Source: Anaerolineales bacterium (GTDB lineage: Bacteria; Chloroflexota; Anaerolineae; Anaerolineales; UBA11858). From it: a DNA stretch of 46,086 nucleotides. Under the pieces are notes generated by a model. It was not told the DNA's origin, did no database searches, and was given only the letters and a program-made list of their open reading frames with translations. Position numbers and translations under genes: made by a program. Below, piece after piece: positions 18,315-26,149 of the stretch. The stretch is taken from contig JAIORG010000290.1 of the NCBI GenBank assembly GCA_021108255.1, positions 1 through 46,086 of the forward strand, written 5' to 3'. The number at the start of each line of letters is the position of its first letter. The first letter of the stretch is position 1.

Positions 18315-18743
18315 CTAAATATCTAAAGCAGCAAAACGCTCAGCGTTTGAATCTGCATCCTGTATAAGTTGATTTTGGGAATCCCAGGCATCGGGAGACC
18401 AAATTTCCAAAGCTTCTCCGACTCCAACAACAATTGCTTCTGAAGATAAGTGAGCAACTTCTCGTAAATATTTCGGGATCAGTATCCGTCCGTTACTGTC
18501 AATATCGACCTGTTGGGCTGTAGAAAATATTAACCGCCGCAGCTGACGGGCTGTGGGATTGGTAGAACTCATTTCTGTAACCCGTTCGTAGATCGATACA
18601 AAGGCAGCCTCTGGCAGCACTCGCAGGTTTTGATCAAAACCTTGAGTTAAATAAATTGTTCCGTCCAATAATTCGCGGAACCGGGCTGGTACAATCATCC
18701 TGCCCTTGTCATCTAAGGAATGCCGATATTGTCCTAAGAACAT
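18315..18743 (-). CDS. mraZ: Transcriptional regulator MraZ
   Basis: MraZ binds direct repeats in its own promoter and controls the dcw operon. From the ATG at 18741-18743 the protein is 142 residues and starts MFLGQYRHSLDDKGRMIVPA, with the second AbrB-like half QQVDIDSNGRILIPKYLRE, so both DxxGR motifs are present. A longer frame reaches a GTG at 18824, but that codon lies in the operator, about where transcription should start, and the extension has no family sequence. The ribosome-binding site before 18743 is weak. Confidence 0.96.
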   Translation of the reverse strand: MFLGQYRHSLDDKGRMIVPARFRELLDGTIYLTQGFDQNLRVLPEAAFVSIYERVTEMSSTNPTARQLRRLIFSTAQQVDIDSNGRILIPKYLREVAHLSSEAIVVGVGEALEIWSPDAWDSQNQLIQDADSNAERFAALDI

Positions 18744-18788
18744 ATGTTCGATTGCCGCCTTAAACGCGGATCGCCGGTTTCCCGGCGA

Positions 18789-18824
18789 ACCACTATTTAC
18801 CACTTTCACCCACAATTTACCCAC
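18789..18824 (-). promoter_or_regulatory. MraZ operator: four direct repeats
   Basis: Reading the minus strand, GTGGG (18820-18824), GTGGG (18809-18813), GTGGT (18799-18803) and GTGGT (18789-18793) follow each other at 11, 10 and 10 bp, one helical turn each. Known MraZ sites are runs of TGGGN or AAAGTG repeats at a helical period just after the dcw promoter. The array begins right after the -10 box, so bound MraZ would block initiation. Confidence 0.88.
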
Positions 18825-18853
18825 AGTATAAGTGAAAATGCTGCTTTTTGCAA
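18825..18853 (-). promoter_or_regulatory. dcw cluster promoter
   Basis: On the minus strand, TTGCAA (18848-18853) and TATACT (18825-18830) are separated by exactly 17 bases, a good sigma-70 type match. The start of transcription is expected near 18818, giving a leader of about 75 bases before mraZ. The operator repeats overlap the start region. Confidence 0.85.
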
Positions 18854-19095
18854 GTTAAAACCCACTCCAAAAGGTCATTTTTACTAATAAAACTGTAATT
18901 TCGGGCTGTTTCCCCCCACCAGCCTGTTATTTGAGGAATTTATTGAGTACTTCCAATAAAGATTTTTCACCGTTATTCGGGATATTTATAGCAAAATTGG
19001 GAACTGGTGGGAGGTACAACTTGCCCCTGAATTGTGTTCTCCTCCTTGATTTTTTGTTCAGCAGACCTCAATGTTAAATTTTTTTACTGATGAGC

Positions 19096-19101
19096 TATAA
19101 T
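19096..19101 (+). promoter_or_regulatory. -10 box of the lipM promoter, leaderless arrangement
   Basis: A perfect TATAAT lies with its last base eight bases before the A of the ATG at 19109, so transcription should begin at or next to the start codon. A possible -35 (GTTAAA, 19073-19078) is 17 bases upstream but weak. No Shine-Dalgarno sequence precedes the gene, which agrees with a leaderless mRNA. Confidence 0.65.
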
Positions 19102-19108
19102 TCTCACT

Positions 19109-19945
19109 ATGGAAAATTCCAGAGAACCCTTCCCTGCCGCTAATTGGCGAATCATCTTCTCGAACCCCCTCCCCGGAGCAATGAACATGGCAGTTGATGC
19201 AGCCATATTATCTGCAGTTGGCAGAAATGAAGCACTCCCTACTCTGCGGTTGTACCGCTGGGATCCCCCTTGCTTATCTCTTGGGTACAGCCAGCCATTT
19301 TCTGATCTGGACCAGGATCAACTCCGTTCCAGAGGCTGGGATGTTGTCCGCAGACCGACCGGGGGACGAGCAATACTGCATACAGATGAGTTGACCTACG
19401 CCGTTATCGGTCCAAAAACAGACCCCCGCCTAAAAGGCGGGTTGATGGAAAGCTATCGGCACTTGTCTAAAGCTCTGTTCGAATCATTAATAATACTGGG
19501 GCTGCCGGTTCAGGTCCATTCAGGGAAAAATCCCGACTCAATAAATCACCCGGTTTGTTTTGAGAATCCATCAGATTTTGAGATAACAGTAGAAGGGAAA
19601 AAAATAATTGGCAGCGCCCAGGCCCGAAAAAAAGAAGGTATACTGCAGCATGGAACTCTTCCGCTAAAAGGCGACCTGACCCGTATCATCCAGGTCCTTA
19701 AATATTCAAATTCTGATCAAAGGGATCAAGCAGCAGGAGTATTGCTTCAAAAAGCAGCAACAGTCAAAACAGTGCTGGGCCGTGAAGTATCCTGGGATGA
19801 AGCTGCCACAGCTTTCCAGGCCGGATTTCAAGATTCCCTGAACCTGAACTTTACCCAAAGCGACTTATCCTCTTCAGAAAAAGAAGCTGCGCAGCTGCTA
19901 GCTAAAACCCAGTACAGTGATCCACGGTGGACCGCTCAGCTCTAA
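19109..19945 (+). CDS. lipM: Octanoyltransferase LipM-like (lipoate/biotin ligase fold)
   Basis: LipM-type enzymes move octanoyl groups from acyl carrier protein to GcvH, the first step of lipoate synthesis. The 278 residues show RRPTGGRAIL (81-90), a Cys in PVCFENPSDFEI at residue 150, and KKIIGSAQARKKEGILQHGTLPL. A Cys at this place with the CFE-PS context is the acyl-enzyme nucleophile of LipM and sets it apart from LplA. It heads a three-gene plus-strand run with ylxP and an SDR, divergent from mraZ. No lipA or gcvH is in the window. A LipL-type amidotransferase is the main alternative. Confidence 0.88.
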   Translation: MENSREPFPAANWRIIFSNPLPGAMNMAVDAAILSAVGRNEALPTLRLYRWDPPCLSLGYSQPFSDLDQDQLRSRGWDVVRRPTGGRAILHTDELTYAVIGPKTDPRLKGGLMESYRHLSKALFESLIILGLPVQVHSGKNPDSINHPVCFENPSDFEITVEGKKIIGSAQARKKEGILQHGTLPLKGDLTRIIQVLKYSNSDQRDQAAGVLLQKAATVKTVLGREVSWDEAATAFQAGFQDSLNLNFTQSDLSSSEKEAAQLLAKTQYSDPRWTAQL

Positions 19946-19970
19946 ATTATCCAGCACCGAATTCTTTGCC

Positions 19971-20255
19971 ATGGCAATTGGATTACTTACCCTTCACTTA
20001 AATATTCCCGCCTGTGATTCCTTAAAAGACAAAAGGCGGCAAATCAAACCCTTAATCTCCCGTTTGCAGCGGGAATTTAATATCTCTGTTGCGGAATTGG
20101 ATTACCAGGATAAATGGAGCGAGACCCTTATCGGCTGTACATATTTAAGCAACGATGGAAAACACACCCAGAGAAGTTTACAAAAAATCATCACCTGGGT
20201 GGAAAATCATTATCCCCAGTTTTACATCATCCAGGAAAAGATTGAGTTATTCTAA
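19971..20255 (+). CDS. DUF503 family protein (YlxP-like)
   Basis: The 94-residue protein begins MAIGLLTLHLNIPACDSLKD and continues KRRQIKPLISRLQREFNISVAE, then ends with a family-typical YIIQEKIELF. This is the DUF503/YlxP family, often found near nusA, infB and rbfA and of unsettled function. The ATG at 19971 fits the family start; a longer frame from 19917 overlaps lipM and looks spurious. No good ribosome-binding site is visible, so it may depend on coupling with lipM 25 bases upstream. Confidence 0.88.
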   Translation: MAIGLLTLHLNIPACDSLKDKRRQIKPLISRLQREFNISVAELDYQDKWSETLIGCTYLSNDGKHTQRSLQKIITWVENHYPQFYIIQEKIELF

Positions 20256-20266
20256 GGAGACACAAG

Positions 20267-21058
20267 ATGGATTTGGGATTAAAGGGGAAAAAAGCTTTTG
20301 TGGGCGGATCAAGTCGCGGATTGGGATTTGCAACTGCCAGGATATTGGCCGAAGAAGGCTGTCAGGTTGTCCTCAACGGCAGGGATTCAGAAAAATTAGC
20401 CCAAGCTGTTTCAAAAATCTCTAGCGACACCGGGGAGAAGGCATTTTCTGTTGTGGGAGATGCCGCAGATCCCGATCAACCGAAGAAGTTGATCCAAGAA
20501 GCTGCCGGGATTCTGGGAGGATTAGATTTAATAGTTACTAATACCGGTGGTCCTCCTGCCGGAGAATTCGAATCTTTTGATGAGAAAACCTGGCAAAGGG
20601 CAATCGACCTTGCCTTCATGAGCCATGTCCGAATAATTAATAATGCCCTGCCCTACCTGAAAGAATCCAGCCATGCCAGTGTAGTGACGGTCACATCTTA
20701 CTCAGTTAAACAGCCCATTCCAAACCTGGTGCTCTCAAACAGCATCCGGTCAGCCACGATCGGATTGACAAAAACCCTGGCCCTGGAATTAGGTTCAGAA
20801 GGGATTCGCTTTAATTCTATTCTTCCGGGCTGGACTGAGACGGAGCGTGTTGTGGAAATTATGCAGCATAAAGCCGAAGTAAATAAATCCACAGTTGAAG
20901 AAGAAATTAAGAAAATTACAGCAGCCAGTCCACTTGGCAGAATGGGCACCCCGGACGAAATTGGCCGGGCGGCCGTATTTTTGCTCTCGCCCGCTGCTTC
21001 CTACATCACCGGGGTAATGCTTACAGTAGATGGAGGCATGTATAAAGGAACGATGTGA
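20267..21058 (+). CDS. Short-chain dehydrogenase/reductase with non-canonical active site
   Basis: The 263 residues follow the classical SDR plan: the cofactor loop GGSSRGLG (13-20) in place of TGxxxGxG, then TNTGGP, TVTS with Ser144, and the C-terminal SPAASYITGVMLTVDGG. The catalytic YxxxK is absent: the aligned positions are Ser157 and Arg161 in LSNSIRSATIGLTKTLALE. Related SDRs with this LSNxxR pattern exist, but their activity is unclear. An AAGGAG site lies seven bases before the ATG, 11 bases after ylxP. Annotation as a 3-oxoacyl-ACP reductase would be unsafe. Confidence 0.9.
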   Translation: MDLGLKGKKAFVGGSSRGLGFATARILAEEGCQVVLNGRDSEKLAQAVSKISSDTGEKAFSVVGDAADPDQPKKLIQEAAGILGGLDLIVTNTGGPPAGEFESFDEKTWQRAIDLAFMSHVRIINNALPYLKESSHASVVTVTSYSVKQPIPNLVLSNSIRSATIGLTKTLALELGSEGIRFNSILPGWTETERVVEIMQHKAEVNKSTVEEEIKKITAASPLGRMGTPDEIGRAAVFLLSPAASYITGVMLTVDGGMYKGTM

Positions 21059-21200
21059 GGAAGGGGATGGGGAGACTGTGAGACAAGGAGATTGAGGGAC
21101 AGGGAGACAGAGAGACTAGGGGATGGGGAGACTGGGAGATTGAGGGACAGGGAGGCGAGGAGACTAGGGAATGTGGAGACTGGGAGATTGTTGGAAGGTC
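21059..21200. repeat. GA-rich degenerate tandem repeat
   Basis: Just after the SDR stop, a purine-rich patch repeats short units. GGGGATGGGGAGACTG occurs at 21063-21078 and 21119-21134, and GGAGATTGAGGGACAGGGAG at 21087-21106 and 21135-21154, with a third shortened copy near 21170. It looks like a minisatellite of roughly 50 bases with internal 8-base periodicity. Confidence 0.8.
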
Positions 21201-21243
21201 GAAAGTTTAAGGTTTATTATTTTTACTATAGGAGTATCTGTAG

Positions 21244-21345
21244 AGTCCCTCTCCGAAGGGACTTACTTCTTCTAGCCCGCGGCTTTAGCGTAACCCTTCA
21301 ATAAATTCAGGGCTAACCCTGGCGAGGCAGCCGCCGGACTGAAGA
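21244..21345. other. Intergenic hairpins, possible terminator and REP-like sequence
   Basis: AGTCCCT (21244-21250) pairs with AGGGACT (21257-21263) across six bases and is followed by a modestly T-rich stretch, a possible end for the lipM-SDR transcript. Downstream, GCCCGCGGCTTTAGCG and AGGGCTAACCCT have the look of small palindromic interspersed repeats. The remainder up to 21443 shows nothing else. Confidence 0.35.
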
Positions 21346-21443
21346 GGTGACTTATTAATTTTCAGAATAATTGAAAGAATCTCTACGAATATATACCACC
21401 AGATTGCAAGGAATCACTCACCCCTTTTCACTTCGAGTACATT

Positions 21444-21788
21444 CTACTGTAATCTCAAAATTGTTTTTGCTTCCGCCCACAATTCTTCCAGGCTGTAGTG
21501 TTCACGCTGGTCTGGCGAAAAGATATGCACGATGACATCGCCGAAATCAGCCAATATCCAGCCGGAAAGAGGTTCACCCTCAACCCGGGGATTCTGGTTG
21601 AATTCTTTTTTTACTTCACAAATAACTTCATTCATCAATGCCTTCACCATTCTGGAACTGCTCCCCGAACAAATCACAAAATAATCTGCCAACACTGATA
21701 CTTCCCGAATATTCAACAAATGGATATCTTCCCCCATTTTGTCATCCAAAACCTGGATAATGAAATCCGCTTTTTTTCTTGTTTCCAG
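21444..21788 (-). CDS. rsfS: Ribosomal silencing factor RsfS
   Basis: RsfS binds ribosomal protein uL14 and keeps subunits apart in slow growth. The protein contains KMGEDIHLLNIREVSVLADYFVICSGSSSRMVKAL and WILADFGDVIVHIFSPDQREHYSLEELW, the family core. The first standard start codon is a TTG at 21747-21749, which leaves the N-terminal helix short and has no ribosome-binding site. The frame stays open for 13 more codons to a CTG at 21786-21788 with AGAGG about six bases upstream, restoring the helix (ETRKKADFIIQVLDDK). The CTG start is my choice but is not proven. It follows thpR by 22 bases. Confidence 0.85.
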   Translation of the reverse strand: METRKKADFIIQVLDDKMGEDIHLLNIREVSVLADYFVICSGSSSRMVKALMNEVICEVKKEFNQNPRVEGEPLSGWILADFGDVIVHIFSPDQREHYSLEELWAEAKTILRLQ

Positions 21789-21810
21789 AACACACCTCTT
21801 TAACTAATCC

Positions 21811-22419
21811 CTATCCAACAACCTGGCTGTCCTGTTCCGTCAGGGCAGCTGAGTAAAGACAGGTATATTTCGCACCTTCAGGGCGCAGATCACTCCGGTA
21901 AAGATGAACCGCTCCTATCCTGGCCACTCCAATGAACCCGACTTGAAATTCATGCAGCACATTGCCAACCGTTCTCACATCCCGGGCAGATGCCTTGCGG
22001 GAGATCCTTCCCAGGGTCAAGTGCGGCGTAAAATCATATTTGTCGTAGTTATACCCCATCCGCGCTACGCCATCCTCAATCCCCCTTCTCAAGTCGAACA
22101 ATTCTGTCGGAGCTTCAATGCCAATCCAAATCACCCGGGGATGGCGCATCTTGGGAAAAGCGCCGATCCCGCCGATTCCGATTTCCATCACCTGGCGTTT
22201 CGATGCTTCAGAATGAAGGATTTTTTCGACCATTCCGATATTCTCTTTGGAGATATCCCCTAAAAATTTAAGGGTTAGGTGCATTTTCTGGCTGTTTACC
22301 CACCTTACAGGGGTATCAGGAAGTTTTTCCTGCAGCTGAGAAGACACCTGCCCCAAAGCCTCTAACACACTGGGAGGTAAATCTACAGCAATAAAAGTCC
22401 GAATGACATCATCAGTCAT
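21811..22419 (-). CDS. thpR: RNA 2',3'-cyclic phosphodiesterase (2H family)
   Basis: The 202 residues carry the two HxTx motifs of the 2H phosphoesterases, HLTLKFLG (His47) and HLTLGR (His133), with the N-terminal RTFIAVDLPP segment and the late VHLYRSDLRPEGAKYTCLYSA strand typical of LigT/ThpR. The family opens 2',3'-cyclic phosphate ends of RNA. It precedes rsfS, probably in one transcript. A 214-base gap before it (22420-22633) contains no gene. Confidence 0.93.
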   Translation of the reverse strand: MTDDVIRTFIAVDLPPSVLEALGQVSSQLQEKLPDTPVRWVNSQKMHLTLKFLGDISKENIGMVEKILHSEASKRQVMEIGIGGIGAFPKMRHPRVIWIGIEAPTELFDLRRGIEDGVARMGYNYDKYDFTPHLTLGRISRKASARDVRTVGNVLHEFQVGFIGVARIGAVHLYRSDLRPEGAKYTCLYSAALTEQDSQVVG

Positions 22420-22633
22420 GTTCCCTCACCGGTTCTCCACTGAAGAGTAACTTCTGAGTTATCTCAGAGTATTTACAAACCCCGGGTTTTATTACATTTT
22501 CATCTGTATACGGAGTAAATACCTGTAATTCTGCGGGGCTGGTCTCTTTAAGGAATTGTACTATAAATGAGTTTGATGATTAATAATCTGAGCAGCATTT
22601 TAATCCAGAAGAGACGCGTCACAGGTCAAGGAT

Positions 22634-23956
22634 TCATTCCCCTATTGACCCTAATATCTCAAAATCTTCCGGGGTATCGATATCTTTCTGAATCAAGTCG
22701 TTTTCCCAGGGTACACCCCGGGAAGGAAAGGTGTTAAACAAAATCCTGCCCCCGGTATCTCCCTCTAATGAGCTCAATTCCTGGAAAACTTCCCTGTCAA
22801 AGAGAACTGGATTTGCTCGCTCATCATTCACCTGGGGATGAATAATTGGCGCCCGTTTGATTGCGTGAGCTTTGATTAAGCGCTGAATCAACCGGGGAGG
22901 AATAAACGGCTGATCAACCAGCAGGAATATCACAGCGCCCATATTCGGGGGGAGAGCCTCTATCCCGGTTCTCACCGAAGAGCTTTGCCCTTGTTCCCAT
23001 TTTGGATTTAAAACACATTCCACAGGAAGGTTTTCCAAGGACTGGGTAACTTTACTATGATCTGCGCCAGTTACAACCAGAACCGGTGAAAGACCACCCG
23101 CCAGGGCAGTTTCCGCCACATGGTTCACCAGCGGTTTTCCTTTCCAATCCAACAGCTGCTTTGTGGTTCCAAATCTGGATGATCCACCTGCAGCCAGAAT
23201 CACCCCGGCAATTGGCTCATGAAGTTCCAGGAGCATTTGATCCTCAAGCACTGCAAACCCCACCGCATGATAATGGCTTAAAAATAACGGCAAGTAATCA
23301 TGGAATGTTCTCCAATTCGGAAAAGAATCCAATTGGTTAATCAAAAGTAATTTCCGGGCAGTATCAGGAATATTCTTCAAACCTCCCCGGGAGGAGGTCA
23401 ATGCGTCTGCCAAGTGCTGGCTGGTCACTTCTGATCCCAGGGGAACACCTACCAGGTCTGAAAAAATTTCCGGACGGTGAACCCATTTATCGTTCAGCGG
23501 CTTACCTAATCCCGAAAGGCCCGCCACGACAATTACCGTGTCCACAAAATCCGGGATAGGAGGTTCATGATCGGCTGGAGCTTTAATCGGCAGCTGCCGG
23601 GCACCGTCTGCTTCAACCAACAGCGGGCACTCCCACCGGTCTGCCAACGCAACCAATTGAAGCAAGATTTCCTGATCAGGACCTTTTACCCGATTGGTTT
23701 CAATCTCAGACCCAGTAAATAGCAAAATATCCCCGGCCAGCTCTCTCTCTATGGAAGGCAGGTCTGCTAAATCTTCCAAGGCAATATGCCGGTCAGCCTG
23801 TATGAGTTGATCCTGGTCCAGGTGCGTAGTTGTGGTTAAGATTACCCGGGATCCAAAATCACGGGCAAGCTGGAACATCGCAGTAGTCTTGCCCCCGGAA
23901 CCCACAATCGCTGCTTTTGTCTTATTGGTCAGCCTAAATGCTTTAACTAAGTCCAT
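22634..23956 (-). CDS. YqeC-MocA fusion: SDMH accessory domain plus MobA-like nucleotidyltransferase
   Basis: Two domains in one 440-residue protein. Residues 1-235 match YqeC, the putative selenium-dependent hydroxylase accessory protein: P-loop GSGGKTTAMF (19-28), TTTTHL, VEADGARQLPIKAPADHEP and VVAGLSGLGKPL. Residues 250-440 are a MocA/MobA-like transferase: GVILAAGGSSRFGTTKQLLD (251-270), LVDQPF and a final TPEDFE. MocA makes molybdopterin cytosine dinucleotide for molybdenum hydroxylases. It overlaps yqeB by ten bases. The fused form couples cofactor nucleotide transfer with YqeC. Confidence 0.88.
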   Translation of the reverse strand: MDLVKAFRLTNKTKAAIVGSGGKTTAMFQLARDFGSRVILTTTTHLDQDQLIQADRHIALEDLADLPSIERELAGDILLFTGSEIETNRVKGPDQEILLQLVALADRWECPLLVEADGARQLPIKAPADHEPPIPDFVDTVIVVAGLSGLGKPLNDKWVHRPEIFSDLVGVPLGSEVTSQHLADALTSSRGGLKNIPDTARKLLLINQLDSFPNWRTFHDYLPLFLSHYHAVGFAVLEDQMLLELHEPIAGVILAAGGSSRFGTTKQLLDWKGKPLVNHVAETALAGGLSPVLVVTGADHSKVTQSLENLPVECVLNPKWEQGQSSSVRTGIEALPPNMGAVIFLLVDQPFIPPRLIQRLIKAHAIKRAPIIHPQVNDERANPVLFDREVFQELSSLEGDTGGRILFNTFPSRGVPWENDLIQKDIDTPEDFEILGSIGE

Positions 23957-24750
23957 AGAACAGACCTCAAATCCGGGCAGGCAAGAATGGCTTCTAATAC
24001 TCCCCCGCCAATCGCTCGTGATTTATCTGATATTAACTTGCACAAATTGAGATCTCCCCGGGGATCTACATCTCCCAGTTTTAAACCCGATTTGACTGTA
24101 GAGCCATCCCGCAAGAGACCCCTCAAAATCCCATTAAATGGTGCCAGCACTTTCTCCTCACCTACGAGGGCGACCAGAGAGCCTTTTGTTAGCATGTCTC
24201 CGATTTCTGCCCTTGTTTGAAGTATGCCGTCTACTGGCGCTCTTAAAACCCGTTCAGAACTGTATCCCTGAACAGATCCAGGAATTCCTGTGTTCTGTTC
24301 CGGGACTCCCCGCCAGATCACTCTGCCGAGGTTGTGTCCGCGGTTGGTTTCAATTACTGCGTGGCAATTTTCGTCAGCAATAAACCCGGGACCTAGACCA
24401 ATTACCAAAGAAGCCAATTCTTTTCCTTCCCGGGGTGGTTTTTTTCTCATTCGGGCATCCACCACTACATCGGGATTAATCACTTCCAGGCACTTTAAAT
24501 CCGGATCAATGAGTACAGGGATATAGCCGGAAAAAAGAACCGATTTAATTTCAGAAAAATCCTCAACCAGCTTCCCGGTAACACCTTCAATCTGAACTAA
24601 ACCCTCGTGGACAGCCTCTGCAAACGACACTTTGCGGCGGACTACCAGAGGTTCAGGCAATTCAGTGATCACTACCTCAAAGCCTGACCGATGCAGCCTG
24701 ACCCCTACTCCGCTTGCCAGATCTCCTCCACCCCGGATTAAAACCAGCAT
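23947..24750 (-). CDS. yqeB: YqeB-like selenium-dependent molybdenum hydroxylase system protein
   Basis: The 267-residue protein starts with RGGGDLASGVGVRLHRSGF, followed by VITELPEPLVVRR, DARMRKKPP and GLGPGFIAD, then a lipoyl-like domain (LRAPVDGILQTRAEIGDML with VLAPFNGILRGLLRDG, about 170-225). This is the YqeB/EF2563 type found near selenium-dependent molybdenum hydroxylases. An AAGGAG site sits seven bases before the ATG. It is the first gene of a pair with the YqeC-MocA fusion. No hydroxylase, selD or xdhC is in the window, so the enzyme served must lie elsewhere. Confidence 0.88.
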   Translation of the reverse strand: MLVLIRGGGDLASGVGVRLHRSGFEVVITELPEPLVVRRKVSFAEAVHEGLVQIEGVTGKLVEDFSEIKSVLFSGYIPVLIDPDLKCLEVINPDVVVDARMRKKPPREGKELASLVIGLGPGFIADENCHAVIETNRGHNLGRVIWRGVPEQNTGIPGSVQGYSSERVLRAPVDGILQTRAEIGDMLTKGSLVALVGEEKVLAPFNGILRGLLRDGSTVKSGLKLGDVDPRGDLNLCKLISDKSRAIGGGVLEAILACPDLRSVLWT

Positions 24751-25030
24751 TTAACTACTCCTTCTAAATTTTTTTCTTAAATATTATTTTAACATGAGCT
24801 GGCAGATTATCCCGGAATCAAATCAAGTGCCCAGCAGGGTTATGTACTTGAAACAGGAAGCATTGTTTTGGAGGGTTTTTCAAAAGATTTACTGGATTGT
24901 CCCAATGTCAAGAAAGCTTATCTAGGGAGTTAAATATTTTTCCTAAAAATGGAACCTATTTCTTGCCAATCTTCCAAAAACCCCTGCAGTTCTCAGGAAG
25001 CCAGTACTTTTTTTGGGGGGTATCAAGTTG

Positions 25031-26128
25031 CTATTTATATATTCGTGGAACTCGGAGGCCTACCGCGCAGGCAACCTCATAATTGATCGTTCCCCAGACC
25101 CGCGCAACATCTTCAGCTGAGATCACTTCATCTCCCTGTCTGCCTATCAGTACCACTTCATCACCAGTTTTAGATTCAGGAACTTTATCCAGTTGTACCA
25201 GAATCTGATCCATGGTCACTCGACCAATAACTGGAACGCGTTTTCCCCCAACAAGCACCTGATTCCCAGGTAACCTGCGAAATCCATCAGCGTAACCAAC
25301 CGGGATGGTACCTATTCTCTCATAGCCCTTGGTAACATATTCGTGTCCATAACTTACTCCTCTCCCCGGAGGTAGTGTTTTTACCTGGCTGAGGATAGAT
25401 GTCCAGGACAATGCGGGGCGAAATTCTTCAGGAAGATGACATTCCGCAGAAGGGTGAAGCCCATACATCGCAATCCCAAATCGCACCAATGAAAGGGATG
25501 TTTCAGCCCGGGTCAGACTGCTGGCGGAGTTTGCGATGTGAACGATCGGAGGGCGAACGTTTTCTGAATCCAGATCAGCTAATACGCCCAGGAATCGGTC
25601 CCATTGAAGATCAGCAGCCGCAGGATTTGCCTCATCTGCCCGAGCAAAGTGTGAGTATATCCCTTCAAATTGAATGTAGGAATTGTCATTCAATAATTGA
25701 ACCAGGTCCAGCACCTTTTCCGGTTGGATCCCTAACCGGCTCATTCCTGTATCTACCTTAATATGAATTCGAGCTGGTTGACCAGCACGTTCAGCTGAGG
25801 TTGACAGCCAAGGAATCTGATCAGGATCCCAGATCGTCATCGAGACTTGATTGACTATCATATCTTCGAAATGCTCTTTCGGAGTGAAGCCCATAAGCAG
25901 GATCGGGCAATTTATATTCGCGCGGCGGAGCTCCAGTGCTTCACTGAACCTGGCAACCCCGCACCAGGAAGCTCCCGCTTCTATCGCAGCCAGAGCAACC
26001 GGAATCGTTCCGTGTCCGTAAGCGTTCGCCTTAACAATAACCATGACTTGAGTCTGGGTATGCTCAAGAACATACTGGACATTATTCCGGATTGCACTGG
26101 TGTCTACTGTTACCCAATTTGAGTACAT
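25031..26128 (-). CDS. alr: Alanine racemase
   Basis: Alr interconverts L- and D-Ala using PLP. The 365 residues include VKANAYGHG with the PLP Lys at 33, HIKVDTGMSRLGI, YSHFARADE, GVSYGHEYVTKG with the catalytic Tyr, PVGYADG and RVTMDQILV. It lies 21 bases downstream of an alanine-type aminotransferase and probably shares its transcript, providing D-Ala for ddl. The 280 bases between its stop and yqeB hold no gene I can see. Confidence 0.97.
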   Translation of the reverse strand: MYSNWVTVDTSAIRNNVQYVLEHTQTQVMVIVKANAYGHGTIPVALAAIEAGASWCGVARFSEALELRRANINCPILLMGFTPKEHFEDMIVNQVSMTIWDPDQIPWLSTSAERAGQPARIHIKVDTGMSRLGIQPEKVLDLVQLLNDNSYIQFEGIYSHFARADEANPAAADLQWDRFLGVLADLDSENVRPPIVHIANSASSLTRAETSLSLVRFGIAMYGLHPSAECHLPEEFRPALSWTSILSQVKTLPPGRGVSYGHEYVTKGYERIGTIPVGYADGFRRLPGNQVLVGGKRVPVIGRVTMDQILVQLDKVPESKTGDEVVLIGRQGDEVISAEDVARVWGTINYEVACAVGLRVPRIYK

Positions 26129-26149
26129 TATCGATTTAGATGTTTAAAC

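Noticed and set aside
18744-18824. N-terminal extension of mraZ to a GTG at 18824
   Set aside because: It runs through the MraZ operator, would start at or before the expected mRNA start, and lacks family similarity; MFLGQYRHSLDDKGR is the true N-terminus.
21092-21304. 70-codon frame rich in Arg, Glu and Asp
   Set aside because: It is a by-product of the GA-rich repeat; no ribosome-binding site and no family.
24751-25030. Possible terminator or small RNA after alr
   Set aside because: Runs of C/G and T are present but do not form a convincing inverted repeat.
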